Shown here: positions 18,754 through 28,553 of the stretch, in pieces
Position numbering within the stretch: the first letter of the stretch is position 1
Layout of the letters: the number at the start of each line of letters is the position of its first letter
NCBI GenBank assembly: GCA_019192455.1
Contig: JAHCML010000009.1
Location: 150,913 to 197,699, forward strand
Origin: Alphaproteobacteria bacterium SS10
GTDB lineage: Bacteria; Pseudomonadota; Alphaproteobacteria; TMED2
Reading direction: 5' to 3'
DNA: 46,787 nucleotides
Made by a program: the position numbers and the translations under genes
The notes under the pieces: generated by a model
The model's input: the letters and a program-made list of their open reading frames with translations, nothing else
The model's database searches: none
What the model was told of the DNA's origin: nothing

Positions 18754-19359
18754 ATGGGTTTTACCCGGATTAATTGGGTTGTGGCGGCGCTGGCGACCGT
18801 TGGTGCGCTGGCCCTCTTTGTGCCCGAAGCCTCGGCCCAGAACGGTGGCCGTGGCGAGGTGCTGGGCGCCATCTCTGATGGGGATGCCGCCGCGACTGCT
18901 ATCGCCACCGCCCAGGTTGCGCGTGGTCCACAGACCGGTTTGCGCCTGCCGCGCTTTGTTTCGCTGCGCCGGGATAAGGTGAATATCCGCACTGGCCCCG
19001 GGCTCAGCTATCCAATTGATTGGGTTTATCAGCGCGCGGGCCTGCCGATTGAGGTGACGGCCGAGTTTGAAACCTGGCGCCGGGTCCGTGATTTTGAGGG
19101 CACTGAGGGCTGGGTCCATCATTCCATGCTGTCAGGCCAGCGCAGTGCCATGATCCGTGGCCAGGATGCCGATCAAATCCGCATGCTTCAGGCCGCCCCA
19201 GATACCCAAGCAGAGCCGGTTGCCCGGGTTGAGCCGGGGGTGATCGGGGTCATTCGCCTCTGCGATGGTGCCTGGTGTGAATTGGATGTGGCTGGCCATG
19301 TTGGTTGGCTGCCGATTAGCGCACTTTACGGTGTGCGTGACGGTGAACAGGTTCAGTAA
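18754..19359 (+). CDS. Exported bacterial SH3-domain protein
   Basis: From the ATG at 18754 (GGGAAG at 18743-18748 upstream) the protein is 201 residues. It starts with a signal peptide ending near ASAQ (residue 29). An SH3b domain at about residues 70-130 has the typical DKVNIRTGPGLSYPIDW start and a GTEGWVHHSML end. A second, poorer SH3-like stretch (GVIRLCDGAWCELDVAGHVG) follows. Such proteins act in the periplasm, perhaps binding peptidoglycan, though the ligand is unknown. An upstream in-frame start at 18601 would place 51 residues before the signal peptide and is unlikely. Confidence 0.85.
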   Translation: MGFTRINWVVAALATVGALALFVPEASAQNGGRGEVLGAISDGDAAATAIATAQVARGPQTGLRLPRFVSLRRDKVNIRTGPGLSYPIDWVYQRAGLPIEVTAEFETWRRVRDFEGTEGWVHHSMLSGQRSAMIRGQDADQIRMLQAAPDTQAEPVARVEPGVIGVIRLCDGAWCELDVAGHVGWLPISALYGVRDGEQVQ

Positions 19360-19521
19360 TTTGACCTGATTGACCAGCGGCGGGGGCACCGACCTAGCTT
19401 TCCGTATACGTCCGGTTTTCAATCGGGGTTTGCGCCGCTCAACCGAATTGCCTAAAACCCGCCCATGGTTTGCTGCGGCGTGTCCCGCCCCGGCCCCCCG
19501 AATTAAATGGTATGACTGTCC

Positions 19522-20049
19522 ATGACTGCCTCCAGCATCGCGCACCGCAACAGCTTCGACTATGACGATCTGATCGCCTGCGGTAACGGCACGCTGTTCG
19601 AAACCCCGTATCCAAAGCTGCCACTGCCGCCGATGCTGATGTTTGATCGCATCACCAAGGTTGCTAGTGAAGGCGGCGCCTATGGTAAGGGCGAGCTTGA
19701 AGCTGAGCTGGATGTGAAGCCAGACCTTTGGTTCTTCCAATGCCACTTCAAGGATGACCCGGTGATGCCTGGGTGCCTCGGCCTTGATGCCCTATGGCAG
19801 CTGGTTGGCTTCTTCCTTGGCTGGTCCGGTGGCGTTGGTGCCGGCCGCGCCCTCGGCGTTGGTGAGGTTAAGTTCACCGGCCAGGTCCTACCGAACATCT
19901 CCAAAGTCACCTATCGCCTGGATTTCCGCCGGGTGATGAAGGGCCGTCTGATCATGGGCATCGCCGATGGCCAGGTTAAGGCTGATGATGAAGTGATCTA
20001 TGAGGCCAGCAACCTGAAGGTTGGCCTGTTCGATAACGACGCCAGCTAA
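19522..20049 (+). CDS. fabA: 3-hydroxydecanoyl-[ACP] dehydratase/isomerase
   Basis: FabA dehydrates 3-hydroxyacyl-ACP and isomerises trans-2- to cis-3-decenoyl-ACP, the branch point to unsaturated fatty acids. It is 175 residues. Catalytic His75 lies in [20 protein letters not shown] and Asp89 follows, matching the spacing of the E. coli pair. The [12 protein letters not shown] block is also intact. fabB and fabI follow on the same strand with gaps of about 100 and 60 bases, so an operon is likely. The 162 bases upstream hold the promoter region, but no clear operator is visible. Confidence 0.97.
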   Translation: MTASSIAHRNSFDYDDLIACGNGTLFETPYPKLPLPPMLMFDRITKVASEGGAYGKGELEAELDVKPDLWFFQCHFKDDPVMPGCLGLDALWQLVGFFLGWSGGVGAGRALGVGEVKFTGQVLPNISKVTYRLDFRRVMKGRLIMGIADGQVKADDEVIYEASNLKVGLFDNDAS

Positions 20050-20147
20050 GCCCTAGAGAACCAGGCTCTGGTAGATAATCACTATGCCTGGACCGGCAGT
20101 TCGCCGGCCCATGGCGGTTGAGGCAAGCACCTCAGAGGCAAAAGAGT

Positions 20148-21413
20148 ATGTCTGCAACAGCAATGCCGCGTCCGCGCCGTGTCGTCGTCACCGGCCTTGG
20201 TATCGTCTCCCCCATCGGCAATGACGCCGATGAGGTTGTCGCGAGCCTTAAGGCCGGGAAATCCGGGATCGTTGCGGCCCCGGAATATACCGAGTATGGG
20301 TTCCGTAGCCAGATCCACGGATCGATTAAGCTGAACCCAGCGGATCATATCGACCGTCGCTTGCTGCGCTTCATGGGCGATGCCGCTGCCTATGCCTATA
20401 TCGCGATGGGCCAGGCGATCGAGCAGGCGGGCTTAAGCGAAGACGAGATCAAGAACGAGCGGACAGGCATCATTGTCGGCTCTGGCGGTGCCTCCACCAG
20501 CAATCAGGTCGCGGCCACCGGCCTGACCCGTGAGCATGGCGCCACCAAGAAGATGGGGCCGTTCATCGTGCCGCGCGTGATGGGCTCCACCGTCTCGGCC
20601 AACCTATCAACCGCCTACGGTATTCGCGGCATCAACTACTCGATCACCTCGGCCTGCTCGACCAGCGCCCATTGCATCGGTAATGCCGCTGAGATGATTG
20701 CCTGGGGCAAGCAGGACCGCATGTTCGCCGGTGGCGGTGAAGAGCTGCATTGGACCATGTCCCAGCTGTTTGATGCCATGGGTGCCATGTCGTCGAAGTT
20801 TAACGACACACCCGATAAAGCCTCACGCCCCTATGACAAGGATCGCGATGGTTTCGTGATCGCTGGCGGCGGCGCTGTCGTCGTTCTGGAAGAGTATGAA
20901 ACGGCAAAAGCCCGGGGCGCCAAAATCCTGGGTGAGCTGACCGGCTTCGGCGCTACCTCAGATGGTGCCGATATGGTTGCACCTTCGGGTGAGGGTGCTG
21001 TCCGTTGCATGCAGCTGGCCCTCGATGAGCATGCGCGTCATGCCAGCCAATCCAACAAGCCAGTTGGTTACATCAACACCCATGGCACCGCGACCCCAGT
21101 TGGGGATGGCCGTGAGTTGGCGGCGATCAAGGAAGTCTTCGGCGACAGCATGCCGGCGATTGCCTCAACCAAATCCCTCACCGGCCACAGCCAGGGTGCC
21201 GCCGGCGCCCATGAGGCGATCTACTCCCTCTTGATGCTGAACAACCAGTTCATCGCCGCGTCGGCGAATGTGGAGAGCCTGGACCCCGATTTTGAGGGCT
21301 TCCCGATCGTCACAGAGCGCCAGGATGACGTGCCACTGCAGGCCGTGATGTCGAACAGCTTTGGCTTTGGTGGGACCAATGCCAGCCTGATTTTCACCAC
21401 GGTTGACGACTAA
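20148..21413 (+). CDS. fabB: 3-oxoacyl-[ACP] synthase I
   Basis: FabB elongates cis-3-decenoyl-ACP by decarboxylative condensation with malonyl-ACP, downstream of FabA. The 421-residue protein has the full ketosynthase triad: Cys170 in [14 protein letters not shown], His312 in [13 protein letters not shown] and His347 in [14 protein letters not shown]. The ATG at 20148 (MSATAM) is preferred; an in-frame ATG at 20118 adds 10 polar residues. A purine-rich AGAGGCAAAAGAG lies upstream. It pairs functionally with fabA and fabI on either side. Confidence 0.96.
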   Translation: MSATAMPRPRRVVVTGLGIVSPIGNDADEVVASLKAGKSGIVAAPEYTEYGFRSQIHGSIKLNPADHIDRRLLRFMGDAAAYAYIAMGQAIEQAGLSEDEIKNERTGIIVGSGGASTSNQVAATGLTREHGATKKMGPFIVPRVMGSTVSANLSTAYGIRGINYSITSACSTSAHCIGNAAEMIAWGKQDRMFAGGGEELHWTMSQLFDAMGAMSSKFNDTPDKASRPYDKDRDGFVIAGGGAVVVLEEYETAKARGAKILGELTGFGATSDGADMVAPSGEGAVRCMQLALDEHARHASQSNKPVGYINTHGTATPVGDGRELAAIKEVFGDSMPAIASTKSLTGHSQGAAGAHEAIYSLLMLNNQFIAASANVESLDPDFEGFPIVTERQDDVPLQAVMSNSFGFGGTNASLIFTTVDD

Positions 21414-21474
21414 AACATTCGATTATTGCTGAACCGAAACGATCAGATAAAAACCGACCCAGCGAAATAAAGCC

Positions 21475-22320
21475 ATGTCCGCAGCACCTGAAACCAAGAC
21501 CCCAACCAATGATGACGCCCGCCCTGCTAGCCTGCCGATCCTGGCCGGTAAGCGTGGCCTAATCATGGGTGTGGCCAATGAGCGCTCAATCGCTTGGGGT
21601 ATCGCGAAAAGCCTGCATGAGGCGGGCGCTGAGCTGGCGTTCACCTATCAGGGTGATGCGTTCATGCGCCGGGTTGAGCCGCTGGCCCAGTCGGTCGGCG
21701 CCGATATCCTGCTGCCTTGCGATGTGATGGATGAGGCCTCAATCGATCAGACCTTCGATCAGCTGAAAGAGCGGATGGGCGAGATCGACTTTGTCATCCA
21801 CGCCGTCGCCTTCTCAAACAAGGAAGAGCTTAAGGGCCGGTATGTCGATACTACCCTCGATAACTTCCTGATGACGATGCAGATCTCCTGCTACTCCTTC
21901 ACCGCGACGGCCCGCCGTGCCGCGGCCATGATGCGCCCAGGTGGCAGCCTGATTACCCTGTCCTATATCGGCGCTGAGCGGGTGATGCCGAACTACAACG
22001 TCATGGGCGTTGCCAAGGCGGCGTTGGAAGCGTCTGTGCGTTACCTGGCTGCTGATCTCGGCCCCGATGGCCTGCGGGTGCACGGTATCTCTGCCGGGCC
22101 AATGAAGACCTTGGCAGGTTCAGCGATTGCCAATGCGCGTCACACCTACCGGACAAGTGAGCAAACCTCGCCACTTCGCCGGTCGGTCAGCTTGGATGAA
22201 ATCGGTGGCACCGCGACCTATCTGCTCAGCGATATGTCCGCCGGTACCACGGGCCAGATCCATTATGTGGATGCCGGGTTCCATGCCATGGGCATGATCC
22301 CACCGGGTGCCGCTGAGTAA
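21475..22320 (+). CDS. fabI: Enoyl-[ACP] reductase (NADH), FabI type
   Basis: FabI reduces trans-2-enoyl-ACP in the last step of each elongation cycle. The 281-residue short-chain dehydrogenase fold has GKRGLIMGVANERSIAWG at the nucleotide site. The FabI-type catalytic residues are Tyr164, Tyr174 and Lys181 in LSYIGAERVMPNYNVMGVAK. The GISAGPMKTLA substrate loop is present. It is the last gene of the fab cluster, and a hairpin at 22355-22380 lies just after it. FabI is the target of triclosan and isoniazid-type inhibitors in other bacteria. Confidence 0.97.
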   Translation: MSAAPETKTPTNDDARPASLPILAGKRGLIMGVANERSIAWGIAKSLHEAGAELAFTYQGDAFMRRVEPLAQSVGADILLPCDVMDEASIDQTFDQLKERMGEIDFVIHAVAFSNKEELKGRYVDTTLDNFLMTMQISCYSFTATARRAAAMMRPGGSLITLSYIGAERVMPNYNVMGVAKAALEASVRYLAADLGPDGLRVHGISAGPMKTLAGSAIANARHTYRTSEQTSPLRRSVSLDEIGGTATYLLSDMSAGTTGQIHYVDAGFHAMGMIPPGAAE

Positions 22321-22348
22321 CCCTTAAATCAAGCTTTACAGCACTGGC

Positions 22349-24100
22349 TTAAGCGCCGCGCATCTTTGGTGTTGCGCGGCCTTTGTCGTTTGCGGCATCG
22401 GCGGCGGCAGCCGTTTTCGACGAGGGGTGCGGTTCTTCCACCGGCGCGGGCGCGGTCCCGCCGGCCAGTGCCTTTTCGGCGGCAACCTTGGTGCGGTTGC
22501 GCCAGCGGATCGGTCGCTTTGGATCGCCGGTAAACTCTGCAACTGGGCCCTTGCTTGGCCGCTTGGTTGGATCCTTGGCGGCAGCTTCCTGCGCGGCCTT
22601 GGCGTCATGGGTCGCCTGGATCGCCTCAACTTCCCTTAGGAACTGGCCACCAGAGATTGGCTCAACCTCTGCATGCTCTCCAATCCCGGTCATCTTCAGC
22701 ACCCGATCACCACTGAACAGGGCGACCTCACGGGCCCGGAGATGCCGGGCACCGTCAACCGCCGCTTCTTTGTCGTAGCGGACATAGGTGGTCTGGCCGT
22801 CGGGCGCGTGGTCAACCTTCACCCCATTGGCATGGCGCAGGCTGACGATCCCGTTTTTGCGGATCCGGGCGATGGTGCCGTCAGAACCGACCATCGCACC
22901 TAGAAGGCGGCTGTGGGAGAACTGCTCATGGATCTCTTCGATCACCGGCTCGCCCACTGGTACGGCCTCAGATTCCACCGCATCGGTTAGGCGGAACTTT
23001 TTAATCGCCTCCGGATCCACATCGCGCAGAAGCGCATCGAAACCAGGGGCGGTGCGCTTGTACTGGGCAAGGTTGTCAGTGACATCGAGGGGTGACGTCG
23101 TCTCGGCCACCTTGTCACGGATCTTGCCAACGAAGTCTTTGACCTGGCCCTTGGCCCACCCAATCGGCCCGTCAATGACACCGAGAGTGAAGACCAGGGC
23201 ATCAAGCGCGATGGTGTGGGGCTTATTCTCGCGGAAGTAGCGCTTGGTCTTCTGCCAGGCACGGTTGGCGAGCCAGATTGGGCGCAGGCCCTTCTCCTTG
23301 ATTGAGACGGGGTCATCGCCCATCGCCTCACGCCGGACGCGCTCAGCGAAGTCAGACTGCATCGCCTTGACCGCCTCGCCCCGCTCAAACTGGCCAAGCT
23401 TGGCGCCAAAGGTCAGGCCAGCTTCCAGTAGGTTCTTTGGACCCTTGGTGCTGATCTCGGTGAACTCGCCGGCATTCTCGGTGTTTGAGAACATCCAGAG
23501 ATTGAACTTAGGCGCCTCGCCCTTCTTGGTTCCCTCAACGGGATAGAGGGCATAGCCGACCTGGTCAGAGCGCCAGACATCAGTGCTGGTCTGATAAAGG
23601 GTAAAGTTCGTTAGCGCCCGCTCTTGCAACTGATGCTGGTGGCGCACGATTTCTGGAAACGCCCAATGTGCCGGGCTCTCTTCCTTACGGGCGGCGACCA
23701 CATGCAGGCGCTCAAGCCGACCGGCGGGCACATCCTTCGATAGGTCAGTTTCCTTCAGATCATCAGGATCGAAGGCGAAGAGAAGGGCGGCGGTGCCCTC
23801 ATCATCTTTGGCGATGCGGTAGCGGCCAATATTCGCCGGGATGTTGCCATCTGTACGGAAGAGCGGCTTCTGAAACGGGAACAGGTCACGAAGGACCCGG
23901 ACACCACCTTGGAGGCTGACCGCCTGGGCATCACGAAGATGGGGGTCAAAACCTTCCAGCGCCTTCTGATAATGGCCATCCTCTTCTGGGGTGGCTGGGG
24001 GCGCTTGGTCTTCGCTGGCGGCCTCGATCTCATCGAGGATGTCATCGCCCGGTTGGGGCTCACCAGCGGCTTGTTTTTGGGTCTTTGCTGGATCGCTCAT
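22349..24100 (-). CDS. Unrecognised soluble protein, about 583 residues
   Basis: I do not recognise a domain. The N-terminus is acidic (about 50 residues, Glu/Asp/Pro-rich) and the C-terminal 100 residues are Ala/Lys/Pro-rich, so both ends are probably disordered. The middle is globular, with blocks LFPFQKPLFRTDGNIPANIG, a YALYPVEGTKKG stretch and FSNTENAGEF. A hydrophobic stretch IALDALVFTLGVIDGPIGWA (about 290-310) could pack in a core or touch membrane. No signal peptide is seen. The ATG at 24100 is preferred over GTG at 24106; AAGGT lies upstream. It is convergent with fabI and divergent from the envelope cluster. Normal codon use and length argue for a real gene. Confidence 0.7.
   Translation of the reverse strand: MSDPAKTQKQAAGEPQPGDDILDEIEAASEDQAPPATPEEDGHYQKALEGFDPHLRDAQAVSLQGGVRVLRDLFPFQKPLFRTDGNIPANIGRYRIAKDDEGTAALLFAFDPDDLKETDLSKDVPAGRLERLHVVAARKEESPAHWAFPEIVRHQHQLQERALTNFTLYQTSTDVWRSDQVGYALYPVEGTKKGEAPKFNLWMFSNTENAGEFTEISTKGPKNLLEAGLTFGAKLGQFERGEAVKAMQSDFAERVRREAMGDDPVSIKEKGLRPIWLANRAWQKTKRYFRENKPHTIALDALVFTLGVIDGPIGWAKGQVKDFVGKIRDKVAETTSPLDVTDNLAQYKRTAPGFDALLRDVDPEAIKKFRLTDAVESEAVPVGEPVIEEIHEQFSHSRLLGAMVGSDGTIARIRKNGIVSLRHANGVKVDHAPDGQTTYVRYDKEAAVDGARHLRAREVALFSGDRVLKMTGIGEHAEVEPISGGQFLREVEAIQATHDAKAAQEAAAKDPTKRPSKGPVAEFTGDPKRPIRWRNRTKVAAEKALAGGTAPAPVEEPHPSSKTAAAADAANDKGRATPKMRGA
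22351..22384 (+). terminator. Hairpin after fabI, inside the 3' end of the convergent gene
   Basis: GCCGCGC at 22355-22361 and GCGCGGC at 22374-22380 form a perfect 7-bp stem with a 12-base loop, extended by AAG/CTT beyond one C-C mismatch. CTTTGTCGTTT follows on the plus strand. It fits a terminator for the fab operon that also encodes the last residues of the convergent protein. It is inferred from sequence only. Confidence 0.45.
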
Positions 24101-24106
24101 CGGCAC

Positions 24107-24279
24107 GACCTTATCCCATCGGACAGCTCACTAGAGCGTTGGGATATTACATAAATGTTTCGATCATTTCTCATGGGTTAACAATAGCAAGCTGATACGA
24201 AAGCGCGGATTGCCCAGGTGCTTTTGGTGCCATAAGCTGCGGGTTAGAACGTTACTCAAGTCCAAGGATTGACCGGTCC
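24107..24279. promoter_or_regulatory. AT-rich divergent intergenic region
   Basis: These 173 bases lie between the divergent genes starting at 24100 (minus) and 24280 (plus). The part at about 24138-24192 is AT-rich, with GGATATTACATAAATG and GGTTAACAATAG, and probably holds both promoters. No defined operator or terminator is visible. Confidence 0.35.
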
Positions 24280-24894
24280 ATGCCGCGCTGGGTTTCTCGA
24301 TACATGCTGGCCGCCTTATTGGTCGTGCTGGCGCCTGCATCCCAAAGCTTTGCCCAGGAGCAGGCGCAGTCGGCGGTGCCACCCAATGCCCGCTATCAGG
24401 GGATCGACCCGCAAGGGCATTTTAAGGCGATTATTCCGGCGCCACTCCGGTCCCTTGGCCATCAGAAGATTTCGAAGGATGGACGCCTCTGGGCGACATC
24501 CCACAGGCGTTTCGCAAGCTTCGGTAATGAGATTTCGCTCGTCTTTGGGGTGCTTGAGTTTACCAATCAGCTCGCCATCAATATGCAGATCCTAGACGCC
24601 GATCCCCTGGGTGTTTTGATGGAGGATGATGCCGAGGCCTTCCTGGCGGCGATGGGTAAGACCTTCAATATTACCGACATTCAAACCTTCAGGGCCTTCG
24701 GCACACGCGCTGCGCAGATCAAGGCGAGATCGTTGGTGGAGGATGATCCAAGGCCGCATCTGATTATGTATGTTGTGCCTTACCCCGATAGCATGGTCGT
24801 GACCTTCATGGGCGCCGCCACGCCTGAGCTTTTGCAGGGCTCAGAGGCGCAGGATTTTAACCGTAGTTTTGAGGCCTTCGAACAACCGCGATGA
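24280..24894 (+). CDS. Exported protein of unknown function (shared C-terminal domain with the 25785-26825 protein)
   Basis: The 204-residue protein has a signal peptide (LAALLVVLAPASQSFA, cleavage after FAQ near residue 26), so it is periplasmic or secreted. The body ends with FRAFGTRAAQIKARSL, then HLIMYVVPYPDSMVVTFMGA and EAQDFNRSFEAFE. The same pattern (FDAFGRDAVELTGA, YAVIWLMPDGDHLILVVLRA and EAAQFNQSFQLL) is in the third gene of this cluster, so the two share a domain. Its stop overlaps the next start in ATGA, which suggests translational coupling. I do not assign a function. Confidence 0.75.
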   Translation: MPRWVSRYMLAALLVVLAPASQSFAQEQAQSAVPPNARYQGIDPQGHFKAIIPAPLRSLGHQKISKDGRLWATSHRRFASFGNEISLVFGVLEFTNQLAINMQILDADPLGVLMEDDAEAFLAAMGKTFNITDIQTFRAFGTRAAQIKARSLVEDDPRPHLIMYVVPYPDSMVVTFMGAATPELLQGSEAQDFNRSFEAFEQPR

Positions 24895-25727
24895 ATTGGT
24901 TTGAGCCGGTTTTTCAGGGCATCATCCCACTGGGTGACACCCTTCTTGGTTACTGGGTCCTGCTGACCAGCATGATGCTGGCCTATACCCTTGCCAGCTG
25001 GGTTCGGCCGCGCTGGCACCAGCTGATCCGCCTCGCCATCGGTTTCGTGTTTGGTCAGGCCTGGATTGCCCTCGTGCCGCCACAACCCTTGGGGTCCATG
25101 GGTGGGCGTCTCGGCGGTTTTCAGGACGAGGTTTTTCTTGTTCTGACCCTGATTGTCATCGGCCTTGGCGGGATCGTCTATTCACTGTTTCGGCCGCGCC
25201 TAAACGTTTTGGCCCCAGCCATCGCCGCCCTGCTAATCGGTGGGTTGAGCTACACCTACCATATCATCCTGGCCAACGGCCTGGATGAGGCGGATCGGGC
25301 ACAACAGGCCGAGGAGCTGTCCGCCCTGCTAACCCTGTCTGATGAGGCCTATGGCGAGGTTTGCGCCCTGCCCCTTTATGAGTGCGGCGATGGCCCGCCC
25401 GAGACGGCGCATCAGGCCTTCAACCGTGACCTGGGCGATTGGCTAAGCTTTGCACCGCCCGATTATCGTGGATTGATTGCCTCCTCAAACGGGGCGGTCA
25501 CAACCAACCCTACCTATGTCTGGGCAGCAGAAATCGCCGATGATGGGGTTCGGTGGATCAAGAAGGACTATCAGAACCAAACCAATGCCCTGAACTTGGT
25601 GTTCGGCATGATGCTGCTTCTGGCGTCGAGCTTTTGGTTCTTTGCGGCGGTGCTGGTTGAGATGCTGCATGAACGCATGTGGCGACGCCGTGCGAAGGCA
25701 AATGCGGCGCCGGTTGCGGCGGATTAA
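24891..25727 (+). CDS. Polytopic membrane protein of unknown function
   Basis: The 278-residue protein has five hydrophobic segments: LLTSMMLAYTLASW, LIRLAIGFVFGQAWIAL, VFLVLTLIVIGLGGIVYSLF, VLAPAIAALLIGGLSYTYHI and, after a polar region of about 110 residues, NLVFGMMLLLASSFWFFAAV. An Arg-rich cytoplasmic tail follows (ERMWRRRAKAN). The large loop has several Cys and acidic residues and would be periplasmic if the first helix runs outward. It starts inside the stop of the previous gene (4-base overlap) and is followed 57 bases later by the third cluster gene. An envelope complex is plausible but inferred. Confidence 0.72.
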   Translation: MNWFEPVFQGIIPLGDTLLGYWVLLTSMMLAYTLASWVRPRWHQLIRLAIGFVFGQAWIALVPPQPLGSMGGRLGGFQDEVFLVLTLIVIGLGGIVYSLFRPRLNVLAPAIAALLIGGLSYTYHIILANGLDEADRAQQAEELSALLTLSDEAYGEVCALPLYECGDGPPETAHQAFNRDLGDWLSFAPPDYRGLIASSNGAVTTNPTYVWAAEIADDGVRWIKKDYQNQTNALNLVFGMMLLLASSFWFFAAVLVEMLHERMWRRRAKANAAPVAAD

Positions 25728-25784
25728 GGGTTCCGCTTAGATGGTTGGGCTGTTCGAGGTCGTGGCAATGTTGAGTGAGGCCCA

Positions 25785-26825
25785 ATGAAGGGGCTTTTGG
25801 TTCTATTGAGCATGTTGGCGGTGCTGGCCGCCGCCGGTGCTATCATTGGCTATGCCGTATTCGGCAAAGACTTCTACGACATCATTACCGTGGCTGAGGC
25901 CCGGCTTAAGGCAGCCGAGCGTGAGGCCCAGGAATTGGGCTTAATCGACGGTAGTACCGAGGATGGGCAGGCCGAAAACGCGCCCCCAGCCGACGGTTCT
26001 AGTGGACCCCCATCAGAGGTCGCGAGCACTCCAGCCGGGGATGCGAATGCTGGTGGCGGATTGCCGCCACTGCCCGGTGATGCTTCTGTCCCATCCAATC
26101 AGCAACCAGCTGCCCAACAACCGACGGCCCCGCCACCGGCACAGGTCGCCGTTGTGACACCACCGGCCGCATCCACGGCCCAGCAGGCGGTCACCTTTAC
26201 CGATACAGACCAGCTGTTCTCATCAGTCTTTCCGGCCCCGGTCAGCCGGTTTGAAGACTTTGTTCAAGGTATCGATCCGGAAATGGTGGCCGAAAGCGTG
26301 ACCTATGCTGCCGCTGGTGCCGAGATCATCGCCCAGGTGTCGCGCCTGCGCTGGCAAGATGAGTTTGCGCCAGTGATCCCGCCATTTTTGGATGCGGTCC
26401 GCCGTGATCCTGTTCCGGCGTTAGCGAGCGAGCTGGGTCAACGGATGGTGGCGGTCCTCATGGGCGAGGGGACGCGCATCGACCAGGTGCGCCGCTTTGA
26501 TGCCTTTGGTCGGGATGCGGTCGAACTGACCGGCGCTATTCCCGATGGCGATCAGGGCGGCCATTACGCTGTGATCTGGCTGATGCCCGATGGCGATCAC
26601 CTGATCCTGGTCGTGCTGCGTGCCTATGACAATACCGGCCTTCTGGGTGCAGAGGCGGCGCAGTTCAACCAGAGCTTTCAGCTGCTGAGAGAGGTCGCTG
26701 CAGTAAGTCCACAGGTGGAAGAGGCTGTAGAGCCAGCGCCTAGCGAAGAGACTGGTGCAACCCCTGAAGCGGCAGCCGAACCGGCTGAGCAGGCCGAACC
26801 CAAACCGGCCAAGGCTAAGGAATAG
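25785..26825 (+). CDS. Membrane-anchored protein with Pro/Gln-rich linker and shared C-terminal domain
   Basis: The 346-residue protein starts with a membrane anchor (LLVLLSMLAVLAAAGAIIGY). A disordered linker of about 75 residues rich in Pro, Gln, Ala and Gly follows (about 60-135). A folded domain at about 140-310 ends in FDAFGRDAVELTGAI and EAAQFNQSFQLLRE blocks, which are shared with the first cluster gene. The tail is Ala/Glu/Pro-rich and may be disordered. The anchor plus long linker would let the domain reach across the periplasm. The start codon follows GAGTGAGGCCCA, a weak Shine-Dalgarno. The function is unknown. Confidence 0.7.
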   Translation: MKGLLVLLSMLAVLAAAGAIIGYAVFGKDFYDIITVAEARLKAAEREAQELGLIDGSTEDGQAENAPPADGSSGPPSEVASTPAGDANAGGGLPPLPGDASVPSNQQPAAQQPTAPPPAQVAVVTPPAASTAQQAVTFTDTDQLFSSVFPAPVSRFEDFVQGIDPEMVAESVTYAAAGAEIIAQVSRLRWQDEFAPVIPPFLDAVRRDPVPALASELGQRMVAVLMGEGTRIDQVRRFDAFGRDAVELTGAIPDGDQGGHYAVIWLMPDGDHLILVVLRAYDNTGLLGAEAAQFNQSFQLLREVAAVSPQVEEAVEPAPSEETGATPEAAAEPAEQAEPKPAKAKE

Positions 26826-26831
26826 GCCCTT

Positions 26832-26846
26832 GCCCTGGGCCAGGGC
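26832..26846. repeat. 15-base palindrome between envelope cluster and mccB
   Basis: GCCCTGG at 26832-26838 and CCAGGGC at 26840-26846 form a perfect palindrome around one G. It follows the stop at 26825 and lies 64 bases before mccB. It may act as a transcription end signal or an operator; there is no T-run. Confidence 0.3.
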
Positions 26847-26909
26847 AGGCGCTAGCAGAGATGGGCACCGTTTCTGTGCGGCTTTCCACGTCTGCCCCAT
26901 AAGGCCCCC

Positions 26910-28517
26910 ATGACCGTCCTGACCAGCGCGATAAACACCAATAGTGCCGACTACAAAGATAACGCCGCTGCCATGGCGGCACTGGTCGATGATCTGCGTG
27001 ACAAATCGGCCAGCATCGCCGAGGGCGGTGGTGAGCGTGCCCGCTCAAAGCATCTGGCCCGGGGCAAGCTGTTGCCGCGCGACCGGGTGCAGACCCTGAT
27101 TGATCCGGGGACGCCGTTCCTCGAGCTATCCGCCTTTGCCGCCTATCAGGTCTATGACGATGTGGTACCAGCCGCTGGCATTATCACCGGTATTGGCCAA
27201 GTAAGCGGTGTCACCTGCATGATCGTGGCCAATGATGCGACGGTTAAGGGGGGCACCTATTATCCGCTGACGGTGAAGAAGCACCTCCGCGCCCAAGAGA
27301 TCGCGCGGGAGAACCGGCTGCCCTGCATCTATCTGGTTGATAGCGGTGGCGCGTTCCTGCCGCTTCAGGATGAGGTGTTTCCGGATCGCGATCACTTCGG
27401 CCGTATCTTCTATAATCAGGCCACCATGTCCTCCATGGGTATCCCGCAGATCGCGGTGGTCATGGGCTCTTGCACCGCTGGAGGCGCCTATGTGCCCGCC
27501 ATGGCGGATGAGAGCATCATCGTTAAAAAGCAGGGCACCATCTTCCTTGGTGGTCCACCACTGGTGAAGGCGGCGACGGGTGAGGTTGTGTCCGCTGAGG
27601 ATCTGGGTGGTGCCGATGTGCACGCCAAAATCTCTGGTGTTGCTGACCACTACGCCCAAGATGATGGCGATGCCCTGCGCATTGCCCGGCGGATTGTGGG
27701 CAATTTAAACCACAATCCAGCAGCATCGTTACAGATCCGGAATGATATCGATCCACTGTTTGATGCGGATGAGCTAAACGGCATTGTTCCAGCCGATGCG
27801 CGCAAGCCCTTCGATATTCGGGAGATCATTGCCCGCCTGGTCGATGGCAGCGAATTTGACGAGTTTAAAACCAATTACGGCACCACCTTGGTGACTGGTT
27901 TCGCCAAACTCTACGGCCAGCCAATCGGCATCGTTGCCAATAACGGCATCCTGTTTTCTGAAAGCGCGGTAAAGGGCGCCCATTTCATCGAGCTTTGTGC
28001 CCAGCGGCAGATTCCGCTGGTCTTCCTACAGAACATCACTGGCTTCATGGTCGGCCAAAAGTACGAGGCCGGCGGCATTGCCAAAGACGGCGCGAAGATG
28101 GTGACAGCTGTTTCTTGCGCAAATGTGCCCAAACTCACCCTTGTGGTGGGTGGCAGCTTCGGCGCGGGCAATTACGGTATGTGTGGTCGGGCTTTCCAGC
28201 CGCGGATGATGTTTATGTGGCCAAACGCCCGGATTTCAGTGATGGGCGGTGAACAGGCGGCCACGGTTCTCGCCCAGGTGCGGCGTGATATTCTGGAATC
28301 TAAGGGGGAAAGCTGGACCGAGAGCGAGGAGGCAGACTTCAAAGCGCCGATCGCGGACCAATATGAGACCCAGGGTCACCCCTACTATGCCAGCGCCCGG
28401 CTTTGGGATGATGGCATCATTGCCCCGGCTGATAGCCGCCGGGTGCTGGGCATGGCCCTATCAGCGGCGCTGAACGCGCCGATCGAAGCCACGAAGTTTG
28501 GCGTTTTCCGGATGTAG
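26910..28517 (+). CDS. mccB: Methylcrotonoyl-CoA carboxylase, carboxyltransferase (beta) subunit
   Basis: This subunit moves the carboxyl group from carboxybiotin to 3-methylcrotonyl-CoA in leucine breakdown. The 535-residue length and landmarks fit Mcc[77 protein letters not shown] and the ENITGFMVG-like [20 protein letters not shown]. The biotinylated subunit is encoded at 31172. Between them lie a thioredoxin-reductase-like gene and liuC, so the order is mccB, other, liuC, mccA. Confidence 0.96.
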   Translation: MTVLTSAINTNSADYKDNAAAMAALVDDLRDKSASIAEGGGERARSKHLARGKLLPRDRVQTLIDPGTPFLELSAFAAYQVYDDVVPAAGIITGIGQVSGVTCMIVANDATVKGGTYYPLTVKKHLRAQEIARENRLPCIYLVDSGGAFLPLQDEVFPDRDHFGRIFYNQATMSSMGIPQIAVVMGSCTAGGAYVPAMADESIIVKKQGTIFLGGPPLVKAATGEVVSAEDLGGADVHAKISGVADHYAQDDGDALRIARRIVGNLNHNPAASLQIRNDIDPLFDADELNGIVPADARKPFDIREIIARLVDGSEFDEFKTNYGTTLVTGFAKLYGQPIGIVANNGILFSESAVKGAHFIELCAQRQIPLVFLQNITGFMVGQKYEAGGIAKDGAKMVTAVSCANVPKLTLVVGGSFGAGNYGMCGRAFQPRMMFMWPNARISVMGGEQAATVLAQVRRDILESKGESWTESEEADFKAPIADQYETQGHPYYASARLWDDGIIAPADSRRVLGMALSAALNAPIEATKFGVFRM

Positions 28518-28553
28518 CGTTGGGCAGTGTTCCAGCGCGATTGGAGTAGTCCT

